Origin: Chloroflexota bacterium
Lineage (GTDB): Bacteria > Chloroflexota > UBA11872
DNA: 64,000 nucleotides
Assembly: GCA_028874175.1 (NCBI GenBank)
Contig: JAPPLN010000008.1
Span: 29,017-93,016 of the forward strand
Direction: 5' to 3'
Shown one piece after another: positions 18,106 through 30,741 of this stretch. A program made the translations under genes and the position numbers. The first letter of the stretch is position 1. Each line of letters begins with the position of its first letter. The notes beneath the pieces are model-generated. The model saw only the letters and a program-made list of their open reading frames with translations, ran no database searches and was not told where the DNA came from.

Positions 18106-19308
18106 CTACTTGACGATGCTCGTCACAACGCCCGCGCCGACGGTCACGCCGCCTTCGCGAATGGCGAAGTTGACCCCGTCTTCCAGCGCGATCGGCTGGT
18201 GCAGGCGAACAGTCATTTCCACATTGTCGCCGGGCACCACCATTTCGGTCCCTGCCGGCAACTCGATCTCGCCGGTCACGTCCGTCGTCCGGATGTAGAA
18301 CTGCGGACGATAGCCGCTGAAGAACGGCGTGTGGCGTCCGCCCTCGTCACGGGTGAGTACGTAGACCTGCGCGTTGAATTCAGTGTGCGGGGTGATCGAG
18401 CCGGTCTTGGCCAGCACCATGCCGCGCTCAACGTCGTCGCGCTCGATACCGCGGAGCAGGCATCCCACGTTGTCGCCGGCGACGCCTTCATCGAGCGTCT
18501 TGCGGAACATCTCAACACCGGTGACGACGCGCTGATCAATCTCGGAGCGCATGCCAACGATATCGATTTGCTCGCCGACTTGAACCTTGCCGCGTTCGAC
18601 GCGGCCCGTGACCACGGTGCCTCGCCCCTTGATTCCGAAGACGTCCTCAACCGGCATCAGGAACGGCTGATCGACCGGGCGCTCCGGCTGGGGGATGTAG
18701 GTGTCCACGGCCTCCATGAGTTCAAGAATCGGCTGGTACTCGGGCGCGTCCAGGTCGGTGCTCTCGGATTCCAGCGCGAGCAGCGCGCTGCCGGGAATAA
18801 TCGGCGCGTTATCGCCGTCGAAGTCGTACTTGTTCAGCAAGTCCCGAAGCTCCAGTTCCACGAGCTCCAGCAGCTCCTCGTCCTCGACGATGTCCGCCTT
18901 GTTGAGGAAAACCACGATCGCCGGCACATCCACCTGGCGGGCCAGCAGCACGTGTTCGTACGTCTGCGGCATCGGGCCGTCGTCCGCGCCCACGACCACG
19001 ATCGCGCCGTCCATCTGAGCGGCACCTGTGATCATGTTCTTGATGTAGTCCCGGTGGCCGGGCGCGTCGATGTGCGCGTAATGCCGGCTCTCGGTTTCGT
19101 ATTCCGCGTGCGTGATGGAAATCGTGATCCCGCGCTCCTTTTCCTCGGGCGCGCGGTCGATCTCATCAAAGGCCATGAATTCGGCCAACTGCTTGTACGA
19201 CAAGACTTTGGTAATCGCGGCCGTCAGGGTCGTCTTGCCGTGGTCGACATGGCCGATCGTGCCGACGTTGACGTGCGGCTTGGTTCGTTCAAAGTGTTGG
19301 CGTGCCAT
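18106..19308 (-). CDS. tuf: Translation elongation factor Tu
   Basis: EF-Tu delivers aminoacyl-tRNA to the ribosomal A site using GTP. The 400-residue product has the P-loop GHVDHGKTT, switch [15 protein letters not shown], switch [19 protein letters not shown] and the SALLAL G5 motif, then domains II and III. Two sequence features differ from proteobacterial EF-Tu: the EF-1A-like DAPGHRDY in place of DCPGHADY, and QTYEH in place of the common QTREH. NKAD replaces NKVD. It lies 29 bases after fusA in the str order and 3 bases before rpsJ. Confidence 0.98.
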   Translation of the reverse strand: MARQHFERTKPHVNVGTIGHVDHGKTTLTAAITKVLSYKQLAEFMAFDEIDRAPEEKERGITISITHAEYETESRHYAHIDAPGHRDYIKNMITGAAQMDGAIVVVGADDGPMPQTYEHVLLARQVDVPAIVVFLNKADIVEDEELLELVELELRDLLNKYDFDGDNAPIIPGSALLALESESTDLDAPEYQPILELMEAVDTYIPQPERPVDQPFLMPVEDVFGIKGRGTVVTGRVERGKVQVGEQIDIVGMRSEIDQRVVTGVEMFRKTLDEGVAGDNVGCLLRGIERDDVERGMVLAKTGSITPHTEFNAQVYVLTRDEGGRHTPFFSGYRPQFYIRTTDVTGEIELPAGTEMVVPGDNVEMTVRLHQPIALEDGVNFAIREGGVTVGAGVVTSIVK

Positions 19309-19337
19309 TCGCTCCTGTGCTCCTGCGCAGTACGCGG

Positions 19338-21410
19338 TTACGAAACCGGCGTCAGAAGTCCGTCCGCGGCACCTGCTCGTTGGGTAACCGCGTAGTGGGA
19401 AAATTCCATCGAGAACGTTCCGCGACCCTGCGTCGCCGAACGCAACTCGTTAGCGTACCCGAACATCGTCGCCAGCGGTACCTCTGCCGCGATAATGTGC
19501 GACCCGCCACGCATGTCAGCGCCGTGGATGGTGCCCCGCTTCGCAGCCAGGCCAGCCAGCGTGTCACCCACATAGTCCTCGGGTACGACGACCTGAACAC
19601 CCATCACCGGCTCCATCACATCCGTTCGCGCCCGGTTCAGCGCGTCTTCCACCGCCATGGCGCCAGCAATCTCGAAGGCCAGCTCCGACGAGTCGACGTC
19701 GTGATATGAGCCATCCACGAGCGTAATGCGAACGTCGGTGACTTCCATGCCCTGCGGCCCGCTGGTCAATCGACGCGCCGCGCCGCGCTCGGCGGCGGGA
19801 ATGAACTGGACGGGAATCGCCCCGCCAACGATTCGACGTTCAATTTGAACACCCGTGCCCAATGGCAGCGGCTCAAGCTCAACCGTCACGTCCCCGTACT
19901 GACCGCGTCCGCCGGTCTGTCGCACGAAGCGCCCACGCCCCGTGGCCTCGGTGCGCGGTCGCTCCCGGTACGACACCTGCGGTCGACCAACGTTGGCTCC
20001 TACGCGGTACTCGCGCAGCAGCCGGTCCACGATGACCTCCAGATGCAACTCGCCCATGCCGGCGATGAGGGTCTGCCCCGTCTCTTCGTTGCCGCTGATG
20101 CGAAAGGTGGGATCTTCCTCACCGAGCCGCCGCAGCGCGTCGATGATCTTGTCCTGGTCGCCGCGGCTCTTCGGTTCGATGGCGATGGTTACCACCGGCT
20201 CGGGGAAGGTGATGGACTCCAGTTGCAACGGGTACTTGGGATCCGTCAGGGTGTCTCCGGTATTGGTCGCGCGGACTCCCACAGCGGCCAGGATGTCACC
20301 GTGGCGAATAGATTCGGTGACTTCTTCGCGCTTGTCGGCATGCATCCGCAGCACGCGGGACAGGCGCTCGCGCTTTCCGGCGGCCGTGTTCAGCACGGTG
20401 GCCCCTGGCTCGATCGACCCCGAGTACACGCGGAAGTAGGCCAGCTTGCCGGCGTGCGGGTCTGCCACGATCTTGAACGCGATCGCGGTGAACGGATCGT
20501 CCTCCGCGGGCCGCCGCTGCTCTTCCGCGCCGGTCTTGGGGTTGATTCCAGTCACCGGCGGGACGTCCAGCGGCGAGGGGAGATAGTCCGTAATCGCGTT
20601 CAGCAACGGCTCGATGCCCTTGTTACGCAAGGCGGAACCCATCAGCACCGGGACCCCCTGGGCCGCGACGGTCATCCGCCGTAGGGCGTCTATCAACTCG
20701 GCCGTCGACAGGTCTTCGCCATCCAGGTACTTGGTAGCAATGTCGTCATCGAACTCGGCCAGAGCCTCAATCATCCGCTCGCGCTCGTCGAGCGCGGACG
20801 CTTCCAGGTCCGCCGGAATCGGGCCTCGCTCAGGGGCCACAAGGCCATCCGCCGGCCAGCGGATGGCTTGCATGGTCACCAGATCAACGACGCCTTCGAA
20901 GTCGGCTTCGAAGCCTATTGGAACCTGGATAGGCACCGGATTGGCGCCGAGCCGGTCACGGATCGACCCGATCGTGGCGTCAAAGTCCGCCCCCCGTCGG
21001 TCCATCTTGTTAATGAATGCGATCCGCGGGACGCTGTAGCGGTCGGCCTGTCGCCAGACGGTTTCGGACTGCGGTTCCACGCCATTGACCGCGTCAAAGA
21101 CGACCACCCCGCCATCGAGGACCCGCAACGAACGCTCGACCTCAGCAGTGAAGTCAACGTGGCCTGGCGTGTCGATAATGTTGATCCGATGGTCGTTCCA
21201 GGAGGCCGTGGTGGCGGCGGCCACGATCGTGATTCCGCGCTCACGTTCCTGCGCCATCCAATCCATCTGGGCGTTGCCGTCGTGCACCTCGCCAACACGG
21301 TGAATCCGGCCGCAATAGAACAGAATTCGCTCGGTGGTGGTGGTTTTGCCCGCATCGATGTGGGCAATGATTCCAATGTTGCGCGTACGCGAAATATCCA
21401 GGGTGTTCAT
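19338..21410 (-). CDS. fusA: Translation elongation factor G
   Basis: EF-G drives translocation of tRNA and mRNA after peptide transfer. The product (690 residues from the ATG at 21410) has the P-loop [29 protein letters not shown] and NKMDR, then domains II-V. The open frame begins three codons earlier with another ATG at 21419. I prefer 21410 because a GAGG precedes it by 4 bases and it matches the usual N-terminus. It lies 33 bases after rpsG. Confidence 0.97.
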   Translation of the reverse strand: MNTLDISRTRNIGIIAHIDAGKTTTTERILFYCGRIHRVGEVHDGNAQMDWMAQERERGITIVAAATTASWNDHRINIIDTPGHVDFTAEVERSLRVLDGGVVVFDAVNGVEPQSETVWRQADRYSVPRIAFINKMDRRGADFDATIGSIRDRLGANPVPIQVPIGFEADFEGVVDLVTMQAIRWPADGLVAPERGPIPADLEASALDERERMIEALAEFDDDIATKYLDGEDLSTAELIDALRRMTVAAQGVPVLMGSALRNKGIEPLLNAITDYLPSPLDVPPVTGINPKTGAEEQRRPAEDDPFTAIAFKIVADPHAGKLAYFRVYSGSIEPGATVLNTAAGKRERLSRVLRMHADKREEVTESIRHGDILAAVGVRATNTGDTLTDPKYPLQLESITFPEPVVTIAIEPKSRGDQDKIIDALRRLGEEDPTFRISGNEETGQTLIAGMGELHLEVIVDRLLREYRVGANVGRPQVSYRERPRTEATGRGRFVRQTGGRGQYGDVTVELEPLPLGTGVQIERRIVGGAIPVQFIPAAERGAARRLTSGPQGMEVTDVRITLVDGSYHDVDSSELAFEIAGAMAVEDALNRARTDVMEPVMGVQVVVPEDYVGDTLAGLAAKRGTIHGADMRGGSHIIAAEVPLATMFGYANELRSATQGRGTFSMEFSHYAVTQRAGAADGLLTPVS

Positions 21411-21443
21411 GGGCCTCATGTCTCGGGATTCCGGAAAGTGGAG

Positions 21444-21914
21444 CTAATACGCGTAGATCGCGAACGCGCGGTTCGCTTCCGCCATTCGATGCATCTCGTC
21501 GCGCCGGCGAACCGCTCCGCCTTGTCCGTCGGCGGCCTCCATCAACTCCGCCGCCAAACGCTCAGGCATGGAGCGGCCGCCACGATTTCGCGAGGCGTCG
21601 ATCAGCCAGCGGACGGCCAATGAGTAGCGACGGTCCCCGCGAATCTCGACGGGAACCTGGTAGTTCGCGCCCCCCACGCGTCGCGGCTTTACTTCAATCT
21701 GCGGCATCGCGTTGCGCACGGCAGCTTCAAAGACGTCAATCGCTGGCGCACCGGTGCGGCCTTCAATGATGTCGAAGGCGCGATACACGATCCGCTGCGA
21801 AAGCGACTTCTTGCCGTTCAGCATGACCTTGTTGATAAAGCGCTGGACCGTCCGGTTATTGAAGCGCGGGTCCGGTGGAATCACGCGACGCTCTGGCCGC
21901 TTGCGACGAGGCAT
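21444..21914 (-). CDS. rpsG: 30S ribosomal protein S7
   Basis: S7 organises the head of the small subunit. The 156-residue product starts MPRRKRPERRVIPPDPRF and has the FINKVMLNGKKSLSQRIVY block (core KVMLNGKKS) and RVGGANYQVPVEI. Length is standard. It is 71 bases downstream of rpsL. Confidence 0.98.
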   Translation of the reverse strand: MPRRKRPERRVIPPDPRFNNRTVQRFINKVMLNGKKSLSQRIVYRAFDIIEGRTGAPAIDVFEAAVRNAMPQIEVKPRRVGGANYQVPVEIRGDRRYSLAVRWLIDASRNRGGRSMPERLAAELMEAADGQGGAVRRRDEMHRMAEANRAFAIYAY

Positions 21915-21985
21915 CAGGCGGGATTTGGCCGCTGAGCAGCGGTACTGGCGGTAAACATCATCGGATCCGGGGCCGCACCTTGCCT

Positions 21986-22399
21986 CTAACTACCGCGCTT
22001 CGTACCGTATTTAGACCGGCTGCGACGGCGGCCTTCAACGCCATCCGCGTCCAAGGTCCCGCGCACGATGTGATATCGAACACCTGGCAGATCGCGAACT
22101 CGGCCGCCACGGATTAACACCACCGAGTGTTCCTGAAGTCGATGGCCCTCGCCCGGTATATAGGCGGTAACTTCAATACCATTCGATAGGCGTACCCGCG
22201 CCACCTTACGTAGAGCCGAGTTTGGCTTTTTAGGCGTTACCGTGCGAACCAAGGTGCAAACACCGCGCTTCTGCGGGGAACCCTCACCACGCTGCATGCG
22301 TCGCCGCAATCCGTTGTAGGAGTAATGCAAGGCCGGCGCCTTCAACTTGCTCCGGCGCTTTTTTCGTCCCTTGCGAACGAGTTGATTAATCGTCGGCAC
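21986..22399 (-). CDS. rpsL: 30S ribosomal protein S12 (GTG start)
   Basis: S12 is the decoding-centre protein in which streptomycin-resistance changes arise. The GTG at 22399 gives (M)[11 protein letters not shown], the exact family start; the open frame upstream to 22453 is not needed. The product is 137 residues. [11 protein letters not shown] and the later VRYHIVRG segment are present, and the lysines of the KKPNS loop are intact, as in streptomycin-sensitive strains. A hairpin lies between it and rpoC. Confidence 0.97.
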   Translation of the reverse strand: MPTINQLVRKGRKKRRSKLKAPALHYSYNGLRRRMQRGEGSPQKRGVCTLVRTVTPKKPNSALRKVARVRLSNGIEVTAYIPGEGHRLQEHSVVLIRGGRVRDLPGVRYHIVRGTLDADGVEGRRRSRSKYGTKRGS

Positions 22400-22426
22400 G
22401 GTGCGACCTACGGATCCCTTACGTAG

Positions 22427-22451
22427 AAAAGGCGCGGCGGCAACGTGCCGC
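22427..22451 (-). terminator. Terminator-like hairpin between rpoC and rpsL
   Basis: On the minus strand a 6-bp stem, GCGGCA-cgt-TGCCGC (bases 22451-22437), is followed after six GC bases by TTTT. It lies in the 72-base gap after the rpoC stop. The short T run, and its separation from the stem, make it weak as an intrinsic terminator. It could be a partial terminator that adjusts the ratio of rpoBC to str-operon transcripts. Confidence 0.35.
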
Positions 22452-22471
22452 ACGCGGCGTTAGCGAGCCTA

Positions 22472-25400
22472 TCACCGACTCCCGCCATCGTCAACGCCTT
22501 CGCCGTCCGCCGCTGGGTCCGAACGCACGGCTGACGATTCGTCGATGCCGAAGTCCTCCGAGGGGCGCAAGAAATCGGCAAATTCGTCGCTGGCGCCGCT
22601 TGGTGATGTCTCGATACCGGCCAACAGGTCGCTCTCGGCGGCATCCATTGGTGGCACACCGGCGGCCACTACACCCGCCTGGGCACCGTTGTCCAGGTCG
22701 GGAGTCGCGTCGGCGCCATTGTCCGGATCACGCAGATCGTCAAGCGTCACTCCCTCGGCCATGTGCATGGCCTCGGTGTCAATCAGGACGTCCGACTGGC
22801 CCGGGGCTTCGAGCGCTGGACCGTGGTAGCGATCCCATCCGGTGCCGGCCGGAATGAGCTTGCCGATGATCACGTTCTCCTTCAGCCCATGCAGGTGATC
22901 GGTCTTGCCTTCCACCACAGCTTCCGTGAGCACGCGCGTAGTGTCCTGGAACGACGCCGCGGCCAGAAAGCTCTCGTTGTTCAACGAGGCCTTGGTCACA
23001 CCGAGCAACACTTCGTGCGAGTCCGCAACCTGACCGCCAGTTTCCGCGACTTGCACGTTGGTCTGCGTAAGCGTGGACCGGTCAACCAGCGTCCCCGGCA
23101 AGAGCGAAGTTTCGCCAGGCGTGTCGACGGCGTTGTGACGCAGCATCTGACGGATGATGATCTCGATGTGCTTGTCGTTCACCGCCACGCCGACCATGCG
23201 GTAGACACGTTGGACTTCACTGACGATGTACTGCTGCAACTGGGCACGGCCGCGCAACCGCAGGATGTCATGCGGGTTTAGCGGCCCCTCGGTGAGCTGA
23301 TCGCCCTCGCGGACAAATTCGCCACTCTGCACGCGCAGTTCAGCGGCCAGCGAGACCGGGTACTCACTGACATCCTCTTCCTCGGCGCGCACGACGATCC
23401 GCCCCTCATGGATCTCCACGACGCCGTCCGCCTCGGCCGTGACGCCAATGCCGGCGACTTTGGCCAGCGCGCGCTTGCTGATCGTGTTGGACTTGCTCTT
23501 GGCCTTGCGAGCCAGGAGGTCGTCCGCCTGGACCTTCGGCACGGCCAGAACCCCGTTCCTGGCAATGTCGGCGCCGTCCTCGACAATCGGGACCATGCCC
23601 GGGTCAAGCGGGTACTCGTACTCGTGCACGTGGGCTGAAACCACCCGTACACGCCGCTGCTCGTCCTCTTCAATGACTTCGACAGTACCGTCAATGTCGC
23701 TCATGACGGCGACACCTTTGGGGATCCGCGCCTCGAAGAGTTCCTGCACTCGCGGCAAGCCCTGCTCCTTATCCACGATGTCGGCGCCCACCGTCGCGAT
23801 GCCACCCAGATGGAAGGTCCGCATGGTGAGCTGAGTCGCAGGTTCGCCCATGGACTGGGCGGCGATGATGCCAACGGCGGCGCCCTCCGCCACTAATTCG
23901 TGGCGTGCCAAGTCCATGCCGTAGCACATCTGGCACAGGCCGCGAGCGTTTGCGCAGGTCATGGGCGATCGGACCGTGACCGATTGCACACCGGCGTCAT
24001 CAACCAGCTTGACCAAGTCGTGGTCAATCAGAGTGCCCAAGGGCACGATGATCTCGCCAGTCGCCGGATGCACGATCGGTCGTGCCGGAAAGCGGCCGAA
24101 GCAGCGGACGCCCACGGAATCCAGCACCTCGTCCAAGGTCCCGACTTCCACGGGTATTCCGTCCAAGGTGCCGCAGTCGTCGCCCATGACGATCACGTCC
24201 TGGGCTACGTCCACCAGGCGGCGGGTGAGATAGCCGCTGTCGGCGGTGCGGAGAGCGGTGTCGGCCAGCCCCTTGCGGCCACCGTGCGTGGAGATGAAGT
24301 ACTCGTGGGCGGACATGCCTTCACGGAAGTTCGCACGAACGGGCATCTCGATAATCCGGCCGGCAGGATTGGACATCAGTCCACGCATCCCCGAGATCTG
24401 GCGGATCTGGTCGAAGTTGCCCTTGGCTGCGCCTGAGTTACCCATCATAAAGACGGGGCTCATCGGGTCCAGGCTCGTCTCCACGGAACTGGAAACGGTG
24501 GCCATGGCATCGGTCCAGGCCTTGACGGTCAGCCGGTAACGCTCGTTGTCAGTGATCAGACCGTCGTCAAAGCTGGCCCTGATGGCGCTGACACGGGCAT
24601 CGGTCTCCTGCTCCACCTGGCGCTTGACTTCAGGGATTTCGAGGTCCGTAATCCCCATCGTCACCCCTGAGCGCGTGGCCCACTGCATGCCCAGGTTCTT
24701 GAGCTGGTTGGCGACGTCGCCAGTAACGTCCATGTTGGTGTTGAAGAAGACCATCTCGATCACACGACGCAGTCCGCCCTTATCCAACTGTTCGTTGACG
24801 AACCGCAACTCCCGAGGGATGGCCTGGTTGAGCATGATGCGCCCGACGGTCGTCGTGATGAATGCTGGACCGTCCTGGGCGACCACCTCGTCAGGGAAAT
24901 CTTCAGGCGTAACTCGCAGGCGGATCCGCTCCTGCAGATCCACCGCGTTGTGATCGAAGGCCAGCATGGCGTCGGTGAAATTAGCAAAGGCTTGGAGGTC
25001 GTCTTCGTCTCGGGTATCGGGCTTGCTCTGGGTCAGGTAATAGGCGCCAAGCACCATGTCCTTGGTCGGGCTGACGATGGGAGTCCCATCCGCCGGAGAC
25101 AGGATGTTGTGGGTGCTCTTCATGATGTGGCGGGCCTCGTCCTGCGCCGCTCGGCTCAGCGGCACGTGGACTGCCATTTGGTCTCCATCGAAGTCGGCGT
25201 TAAACGCCGTGCAGACCAGCGGATGAATCTGGATGGCACTGCCGCGTACCAGCACGATGTCGAACGCCTGAATCCCCAGCCGGTGCAACGTCGGCGCACG
25301 GTTGAGCAGCACGGGATGGTCGCGCGTGACCTCCTCCAACGCATCCCACACCAGCGGCTCGGGATGCTCGACCATTCGCTTGGCGCTCTTGATGTTGCTG

Positions 25401-27073
25401 GCATGCCCGTCGTCCACCAGCTTGCGCATGACGAAAGGCTTGAAGAGTTCCAGGGCCATCTTGGTCGGTAGGCCGCACTGGTTGAGATTGAGATGCGGTC
25501 CCACCACGATCACTGAGCGGCCGGAGTAGTCCACCCGCTTGCCCAGGAGGTTCTGACGGAATCGGCCCTGCTTGCCGCGCAGCAAATCGCTGAGCGACTT
25601 GTAGGGATGGTTCGACGACCCAGTCACGGCACGACCGCGTCGCCCATTGTCAATCAGTGCGTCTACGGCCTCCTGCAGCATGCGCTTCTCGTTGCGCACG
25701 ATGATTTCGGGCGCCCCCAGTTCGACCAACCGCTTGAGCCGATTGTTGCGGTTGATTACCCGGCGGTAGAGATCATTCAAGTCGCTGGTGGCGAAGCGTC
25801 CACCGTCCAACTGAACCATGGGTCGCAATTCCGGTGGCAGCACCGGCAACACGTTCAGGATCATCCATTCCGGTCGGTTGCCCGAGCGGCGGAACGCCTC
25901 CACGACCTTCAGCCGCTTGGCGGCCTTCTTTTGCCGCTGCTTCGAAGTCGCATTCAACTCCTCACGCAACTCAGCCGCCAGTTCATCCAGATTGACATCG
26001 GCGATGAGGTCGAGGATGGCTTCCGCGCCAATGCCGGCCTCAAAGATGTCACCGCAGGTGTGCGTGAGCTGCTGATAGCGAGGTTCCGAGAGCAATTGGT
26101 GCAGTTCCAGGGTGCTCAGGTCCTTACGACGCTGCTCGTAGAAGTCGCGGGCGTCGTTGACCTCCAAAACCTTGTCCTCTTCGATGCGGGCGACCGCCTG
26201 GTCACTCTCGCGTCGCTCGACACCCTTGGTAGCAGTGAAGCGGTCGCGAGCACCGGACTTCTCAGCTTCGAAACGGGCCGTCACTTCGGCAATTGCCGCT
26301 TCGACCGTCGCATCAAGCTGCGCCAGCGCATCCTGCGGAGGCACGCTGCCCGCGGCAACAAATGGTTCGGTCAGCCAGCTCAGCGTGGCGTCGTCCTCAA
26401 GCTGGCGCTGGCCGATGGCCGCCAGCAGGTTGCGGACAGTGGCAGCTTCCTTGTTGATGGAGTCGAAGCTGGCCTGGGCTTCCAGGTCCAATCGCTTCAA
26501 CTCATCCGTGAGCTGCGAGTCGAGTTGCGCTGTCTGTTCCTCCAGACGCCGGTGCTCGTCCGCCAGGCGCATGGCCGCCGAGTCGTCGATCTCCTCAATC
26601 CGGTCGGCCAGATCCCGATCGACTCGACCCAGCGCCTCGTCACGGGCCTCTTGGTCCAGCTCGGTAACGATGAAGGATGCGAAGTAGACGATCTTCTCGA
26701 GATCGCGCGGCGTGATGTCCAGCACCTGGCCAATTCGGCTCGGCGTACCTTTGAGGAACCAGATGTGAGTAATCGGAGCCGCAAGCTCAATGTGCCCCAT
26801 CCGCTCTCGTCGGACACGCGAGCGAGTAACTTCAACGCCGCACTTGTCGCAGATGATGCCGCGGAAACGCACACGCTTGTACTTGCCGCAGGCGCATTCC
26901 CAGTCCTTGGTTGGGCCGAAGATGCGTTCGCAGAACAGCCCGTCACGCTCAGGCTTCAACGTGCGATAGTTGATCGTCTCCGGCTTGGCGACCTCGCCGT
27001 ACGACCAGGACCGAACCTGATCCGGCGAGGCCAGGTGGATCCGAATCGCGCTGAACTTGTTGACTTCAAGCAT
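22472..27073 (-). CDS. rpoC: DNA-directed RNA polymerase subunit beta-prime
   Basis: Beta-prime carries the catalytic magnesium site. The 1533-residue product has the N-terminal zinc knuckle (C60, C62, C75, C78), the active-site [12 protein letters not shown], and [16 protein letters not shown] in the trigger-loop region. Between YFASFIV (residues 130-136) and the conserved block resuming near residue 338 there is an insert of about 190 residues, rich in Glu, Ala, Arg, Leu and Asp and predicted to be helical. About 30 residues occupy this place in Escherichia coli. AGGAGG lies 11 bases before the ATG, and rpoB ends 14 bases upstream. Confidence 0.98.
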   Translation of the reverse strand: MLEVNKFSAIRIHLASPDQVRSWSYGEVAKPETINYRTLKPERDGLFCERIFGPTKDWECACGKYKRVRFRGIICDKCGVEVTRSRVRRERMGHIELAAPITHIWFLKGTPSRIGQVLDITPRDLEKIVYFASFIVTELDQEARDEALGRVDRDLADRIEEIDDSAAMRLADEHRRLEEQTAQLDSQLTDELKRLDLEAQASFDSINKEAATVRNLLAAIGQRQLEDDATLSWLTEPFVAAGSVPPQDALAQLDATVEAAIAEVTARFEAEKSGARDRFTATKGVERRESDQAVARIEEDKVLEVNDARDFYEQRRKDLSTLELHQLLSEPRYQQLTHTCGDIFEAGIGAEAILDLIADVNLDELAAELREELNATSKQRQKKAAKRLKVVEAFRRSGNRPEWMILNVLPVLPPELRPMVQLDGGRFATSDLNDLYRRVINRNNRLKRLVELGAPEIIVRNEKRMLQEAVDALIDNGRRGRAVTGSSNHPYKSLSDLLRGKQGRFRQNLLGKRVDYSGRSVIVVGPHLNLNQCGLPTKMALELFKPFVMRKLVDDGHASNIKSAKRMVEHPEPLVWDALEEVTRDHPVLLNRAPTLHRLGIQAFDIVLVRGSAIQIHPLVCTAFNADFDGDQMAVHVPLSRAAQDEARHIMKSTHNILSPADGTPIVSPTKDMVLGAYYLTQSKPDTRDEDDLQAFANFTDAMLAFDHNAVDLQERIRLRVTPEDFPDEVVAQDGPAFITTTVGRIMLNQAIPRELRFVNEQLDKGGLRRVIEMVFFNTNMDVTGDVANQLKNLGMQWATRSGVTMGITDLEIPEVKRQVEQETDARVSAIRASFDDGLITDNERYRLTVKAWTDAMATVSSSVETSLDPMSPVFMMGNSGAAKGNFDQIRQISGMRGLMSNPAGRIIEMPVRANFREGMSAHEYFISTHGGRKGLADTALRTADSGYLTRRLVDVAQDVIVMGDDCGTLDGIPVEVGTLDEVLDSVGVRCFGRFPARPIVHPATGEIIVPLGTLIDHDLVKLVDDAGVQSVTVRSPMTCANARGLCQMCYGMDLARHELVAEGAAVGIIAAQSMGEPATQLTMRTFHLGGIATVGADIVDKEQGLPRVQELFEARIPKGVAVMSDIDGTVEVIEEDEQRRVRVVSAHVHEYEYPLDPGMVPIVEDGADIARNGVLAVPKVQADDLLARKAKSKSNTISKRALAKVAGIGVTAEADGVVEIHEGRIVVRAEEEDVSEYPVSLAAELRVQSGEFVREGDQLTEGPLNPHDILRLRGRAQLQQYIVSEVQRVYRMVGVAVNDKHIEIIIRQMLRHNAVDTPGETSLLPGTLVDRSTLTQTNVQVAETGGQVADSHEVLLGVTKASLNNESFLAAASFQDTTRVLTEAVVEGKTDHLHGLKENVIIGKLIPAGTGWDRYHGPALEAPGQSDVLIDTEAMHMAEGVTLDDLRDPDNGADATPDLDNGAQAGVVAAGVPPMDAAESDLLAGIETSPSGASDEFADFLRPSEDFGIDESSAVRSDPAADGEGVDDGGSR

Positions 27074-27087
27074 TCGTCCGGGTCCTC

Positions 27088-30000
27088 CTAAAGGCGGTAT
27101 TCACGCCCCTGGATGTTGATGCCATCCAGGTCGGGCAGCTGGTCGTGCATGTGTTCGCCGGCCAGCGCGATTTCTTCCTCGGCGTCGTCCAGGATGTCCA
27201 CGGACACGCCAAGGCTCTGCAGCTCCTTCACGAGCACCCGGAACGACTCCGGGATACCGGGCTCGAGGATGGTTTCGCCTTTGACGATGGCTTCGTACGT
27301 CTTCACGCGCCCAAGAATGTCGTCGGACTTGACCGTAAGCATTTCCTGTAGCGTGTGGGCGGCGCCATAGGCCTCCAGCGCCCAGACTTCCATCTCACCG
27401 AAGCGCTGGCCGCCCATCTGCGCCTTGCCGCCCAGGGGCTGCTGGGTGATGAGCGAGTACGGCCCAGTCGAGCGGGCGTGGATCTTGTCGTCCACCATGT
27501 GACCAAGCTTCATCATGTAGATGACGCCGACGGTCACGTCCTGGTCGAACGGTTCGCCCGTTCGACCGTCGTACAAGACAGCCTTGCCGTCGGCCGGCAA
27601 CTCGGCTTCCTCAAGAGCGGCGGCAATGTCCTCTTCATCCGCACTATCGAACACTGGGCTGATCGCACGAAATCCAAGCTTGTCGGCCGCCCACCCCAAG
27701 TGCGTCTCTAGCGTTTGCCCCACGTTCATGCGGGACGCAACGCCCAGCGGGTTCAAGATGATGTCAACGGGCGTCCCGTCCGCCAGATAGGGCATGTCTT
27801 CTTCGGGCAGGATCATAGAGATCACGCCCTTGTTGCCGTGGCGGCCAGCCATCTTGTCGCCGACCATCAGCTTGCGCTTCGAGGCAACGCTGACTCGAAT
27901 CATCTCCGTCACGCCCGCTTGAAGATCGTCGCCGTCCTCGGCTGAGAACCGGCGCACGTCGATCACGCGGCCGTATTCTCCCGCCGGCACGTGCTTGGAG
28001 GTGTCCTTCACTTCCCGCGCGTCGCGCCCAAAGATGGCACGCAGCAGCCGGTCCTCGCCCGAGAGCTCGGTCTCGCCCTTGGGCGTGATCTTGCCGACGA
28101 GCACGTCGTCCGGCCCGACCTCCGCGCCCACGTACACCACGCCGGTGTCGTCCAGGTTGCGGAGGGCCTCCTCATTCTGATTCGGAATGTCGCGCGTGAT
28201 CTCCTCGGCGCCGAGCTTCGTGTCCCGCGCCTCCACTTCGTACTTCTCGATGTGGATTGACGTGAACACGTCGTCCTTCAGCAGGCGCTCGCTGACGACA
28301 ATGGCGTCCTCGTAATTCCCGCCTTCCCAGAACATGAACGCGACCACGATGTTCTGCCCGAGGGCGATCATGCCGTCGGAGGTCGCCATGCTCTCGGCGA
28401 TCGGTTGACCCTCCGTCACCATTTCCCCAGCGGCCACCACTGGCCGTTGGCTGATGCAGGTGGCGGTGTTAGAGCGGTCGAACTTGCGTAGGCGGTAGGG
28501 ACGTTTCTTTTCGTCGATCACGATCTTCCGTGTGGTGCCCTGCACAACCAAGCCGGCGTCCTTCGCGTTAACGGTTTGGCCGGCCTTGCTTTTGGCGATC
28601 TCTTGCCCTTTCGCGACCGTGTCGTTGACCGCAACGATTGGGTGCATAGTCTTGTCGCCATTGGCGATGGCGCGGTCGGTCTTGTGCAGGTCATAGATTC
28701 GCTTGTCCGTCCCATGGTCAACCAGGATCTCGTTCGCGGTCACCCGCATAACAGAGCCGGCGTCCACCGCGTGAACCATATGCCCGGAGTCGCTCGCGCT
28801 GGCCCGCTCCATACCGGTGGCCACCAGCGGTGCCTCAGGCGTGATCAGCGGCACGGCCTGTCGCTGCATGTTGGCGCCCATCAGCGCGCGATTGGCGTCG
28901 TCATGCTCGAGGAAGGGAATCATGGCCGTCGCCAGGCTCACGATCTGCTGCGGTGACGAATCCAGGTACTCGACGTCGCTCGCGTCGGCCTCGAAGAAAT
29001 TCGGTCCCCGACGTACCGATACCCGATCCAAGACGATTTCGTTCGCATCATTGAGCCTGGTCTTGGCCTCGGCAATCGTGTGGCGCTCCTCCTCGTCGGC
29101 AGCCAGGTACTCGATCTCGTTGGTCACAACCGGGCGTATGCGCACATCGAGCTTGTCGGCACCGTCGATCTGACCAATGGTCTCGGCTAGGGCCGCGTCG
29201 ATCACGTCGCCAGCCTGCGCCAGCGGCTCTGCGCCGTCCGCTGCGGTGACCGGCTCGACCAGCGTTCGCCCCACCAGCATCGCGGCGTCCCGCGCCGGAA
29301 TGCGCGTGAGAACCCGTCGGTACGGCGTCTCGATGAATCCGTAGGAGTTGACGCGTGCCAGGGTTGCGAGGGTGTTGATCAGACCGATGTTCGGCCCTTC
29401 AGGCGTCTCGATGGGACAGACCCGGCCATAGTGGCTGTAGTGCACATCGCGCACGTCAAAACCGGCACGCTCGCGCGAGAGGCCGCCCGGCCCCATGGCG
29501 CTGAGCCGACGCTTGTGCGCAAGCTCCGCCATCGGGTTGGCTTGGTCCATGAACTGCGAGAGTTGGCTGCCCCCGAAGAACTCCTTGACCGCCGCAGTCA
29601 CCGGCCGCGTGTTGATCAGACCGGACGGCGTGGCTTCAGCGGCGTTCTGGATGCTCATCCGCTCCTTGATCACGCGCTCCATGCGCAACAGCCCGACGCG
29701 GAACTGGTCGGCCAGCAACTCACCCACCGCGCGCACGCGCCGGTTACCCAAGTGGTCGATGTGGTCGGGCACGCCCTGTGTCACATTCAGGTCCACGATT
29801 TCGCGCACGATGGCGACGAGGTCGTTCGGCTCGAGTGTGCGAGTGGTTTCTTCGGTCTCTAGCTCAAGGCGCTTGTTGAGCTTGTAGCGTCCGACGGGCC
29901 CCAGGTCGTAGCGACGCTTCTCGAAGAACGTCTGCTCGATCAGGGAGCGAGCGTTGTCAACCGTAGCCGGATCGCCGGGACGCAGTCGACCGTAGAGGCG

Positions 30001-30741
30001 GATCAGCGCTTCTTCGGTGTTGACCACTCCGTCGCGACGATCATCTTCGATCGTCGCTTCGATGAACCCGTGCTCGGGGTCGCTATCGACGTCCGCAAAC
30101 GCCTCAAGCAGCGCCGCATCCTCGCTCAGTTCGGGCTCGATCGCGCGCAGGAACGTAGTGACCGGCAGCTTGCGCTTGCGGTCGATCTTGACGTTCACCA
30201 CGGACTGGTTGCTCGTCTCAAATTCAAGCCACGCGCCGCGCTTGGGAATGAGCTTGGCGCCGAAGCGGCGGCGGCCGGTGGATGGATCGATCTCGGCGGA
30301 AAAGTAGACGCCGGGCGACCGTACGAGCTGGCTCACAACCACACGCTCGGCCCCGTTGTAAATGAACGTGCCCTGGCGCGTCATGAGCGGGAAGTCGCCC
30401 ATGTACACGACCATTTCCTTGATCTCACCGGTCTGCTTGTTGTGCAAGCGAGCCCTTACCCGAAGCGGAACTTGGTAGGTGCGATCCTGCTCGCGACACT
30501 CCTCCTCGGTGTACTTCGGCTCGTCGAACGCGTCGTCAGGCACTTCGAAGTGCAGTTCCAGATTCTTCCCCGTGAAGTCCTGGATGGGCGAGATCTCGGC
30601 GAACAGTTCGCGCAAGTATTCGTTCTTGAACCGTTCGAACGATTCGAGCTGCGTCGAGACCAGGTGCGGCATGCCCAGGATGCTCGGGACACGCCCGTAA
30701 TGCCGCTCGTCAAAGCCCGAAGTTGTGCCGTTTGAACTCAT
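27088..30741 (-). CDS. rpoB: DNA-directed RNA polymerase subunit beta
   Basis: Beta forms one jaw of the polymerase cleft and the rifampicin pocket. From the ATG at 30741 (GGAG 10 bases upstream) the product is 1217 residues and begins [16 protein letters not shown]. The upstream open frame to 30837 has no family similarity. The rifampicin region reads [12 protein letters not shown]...HKRRLSAMG, keeping the residues equivalent to D516, H526 and S531, so the enzyme should be rifampicin-sensitive. The C-terminal [13 protein letters not shown] and [21 protein letters not shown] motifs are present (core [11 protein letters not shown]). No rplK, rplA, rplJ or rplL precedes it. Confidence 0.98.
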   Translation of the reverse strand: MSSNGTTSGFDERHYGRVPSILGMPHLVSTQLESFERFKNEYLRELFAEISPIQDFTGKNLELHFEVPDDAFDEPKYTEEECREQDRTYQVPLRVRARLHNKQTGEIKEMVVYMGDFPLMTRQGTFIYNGAERVVVSQLVRSPGVYFSAEIDPSTGRRRFGAKLIPKRGAWLEFETSNQSVVNVKIDRKRKLPVTTFLRAIEPELSEDAALLEAFADVDSDPEHGFIEATIEDDRRDGVVNTEEALIRLYGRLRPGDPATVDNARSLIEQTFFEKRRYDLGPVGRYKLNKRLELETEETTRTLEPNDLVAIVREIVDLNVTQGVPDHIDHLGNRRVRAVGELLADQFRVGLLRMERVIKERMSIQNAAEATPSGLINTRPVTAAVKEFFGGSQLSQFMDQANPMAELAHKRRLSAMGPGGLSRERAGFDVRDVHYSHYGRVCPIETPEGPNIGLINTLATLARVNSYGFIETPYRRVLTRIPARDAAMLVGRTLVEPVTAADGAEPLAQAGDVIDAALAETIGQIDGADKLDVRIRPVVTNEIEYLAADEEERHTIAEAKTRLNDANEIVLDRVSVRRGPNFFEADASDVEYLDSSPQQIVSLATAMIPFLEHDDANRALMGANMQRQAVPLITPEAPLVATGMERASASDSGHMVHAVDAGSVMRVTANEILVDHGTDKRIYDLHKTDRAIANGDKTMHPIVAVNDTVAKGQEIAKSKAGQTVNAKDAGLVVQGTTRKIVIDEKKRPYRLRKFDRSNTATCISQRPVVAAGEMVTEGQPIAESMATSDGMIALGQNIVVAFMFWEGGNYEDAIVVSERLLKDDVFTSIHIEKYEVEARDTKLGAEEITRDIPNQNEEALRNLDDTGVVYVGAEVGPDDVLVGKITPKGETELSGEDRLLRAIFGRDAREVKDTSKHVPAGEYGRVIDVRRFSAEDGDDLQAGVTEMIRVSVASKRKLMVGDKMAGRHGNKGVISMILPEEDMPYLADGTPVDIILNPLGVASRMNVGQTLETHLGWAADKLGFRAISPVFDSADEEDIAAALEEAELPADGKAVLYDGRTGEPFDQDVTVGVIYMMKLGHMVDDKIHARSTGPYSLITQQPLGGKAQMGGQRFGEMEVWALEAYGAAHTLQEMLTVKSDDILGRVKTYEAIVKGETILEPGIPESFRVLVKELQSLGVSVDILDDAEEEIALAGEHMHDQLPDLDGINIQGREYRL

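Noticed and set aside
18094..19395. 433-residue plus-strand open frame over tuf
   Set aside because: Composition mirrors the tuf codons (His, Arg, Val, Leu rich) and no family motif is present.
25607..27091. 494-residue open frame on the plus strand over rpoC
   Set aside because: Long antisense frames are expected over highly GC-rich genes. It has no recognisable domain and rpoC itself is certain.
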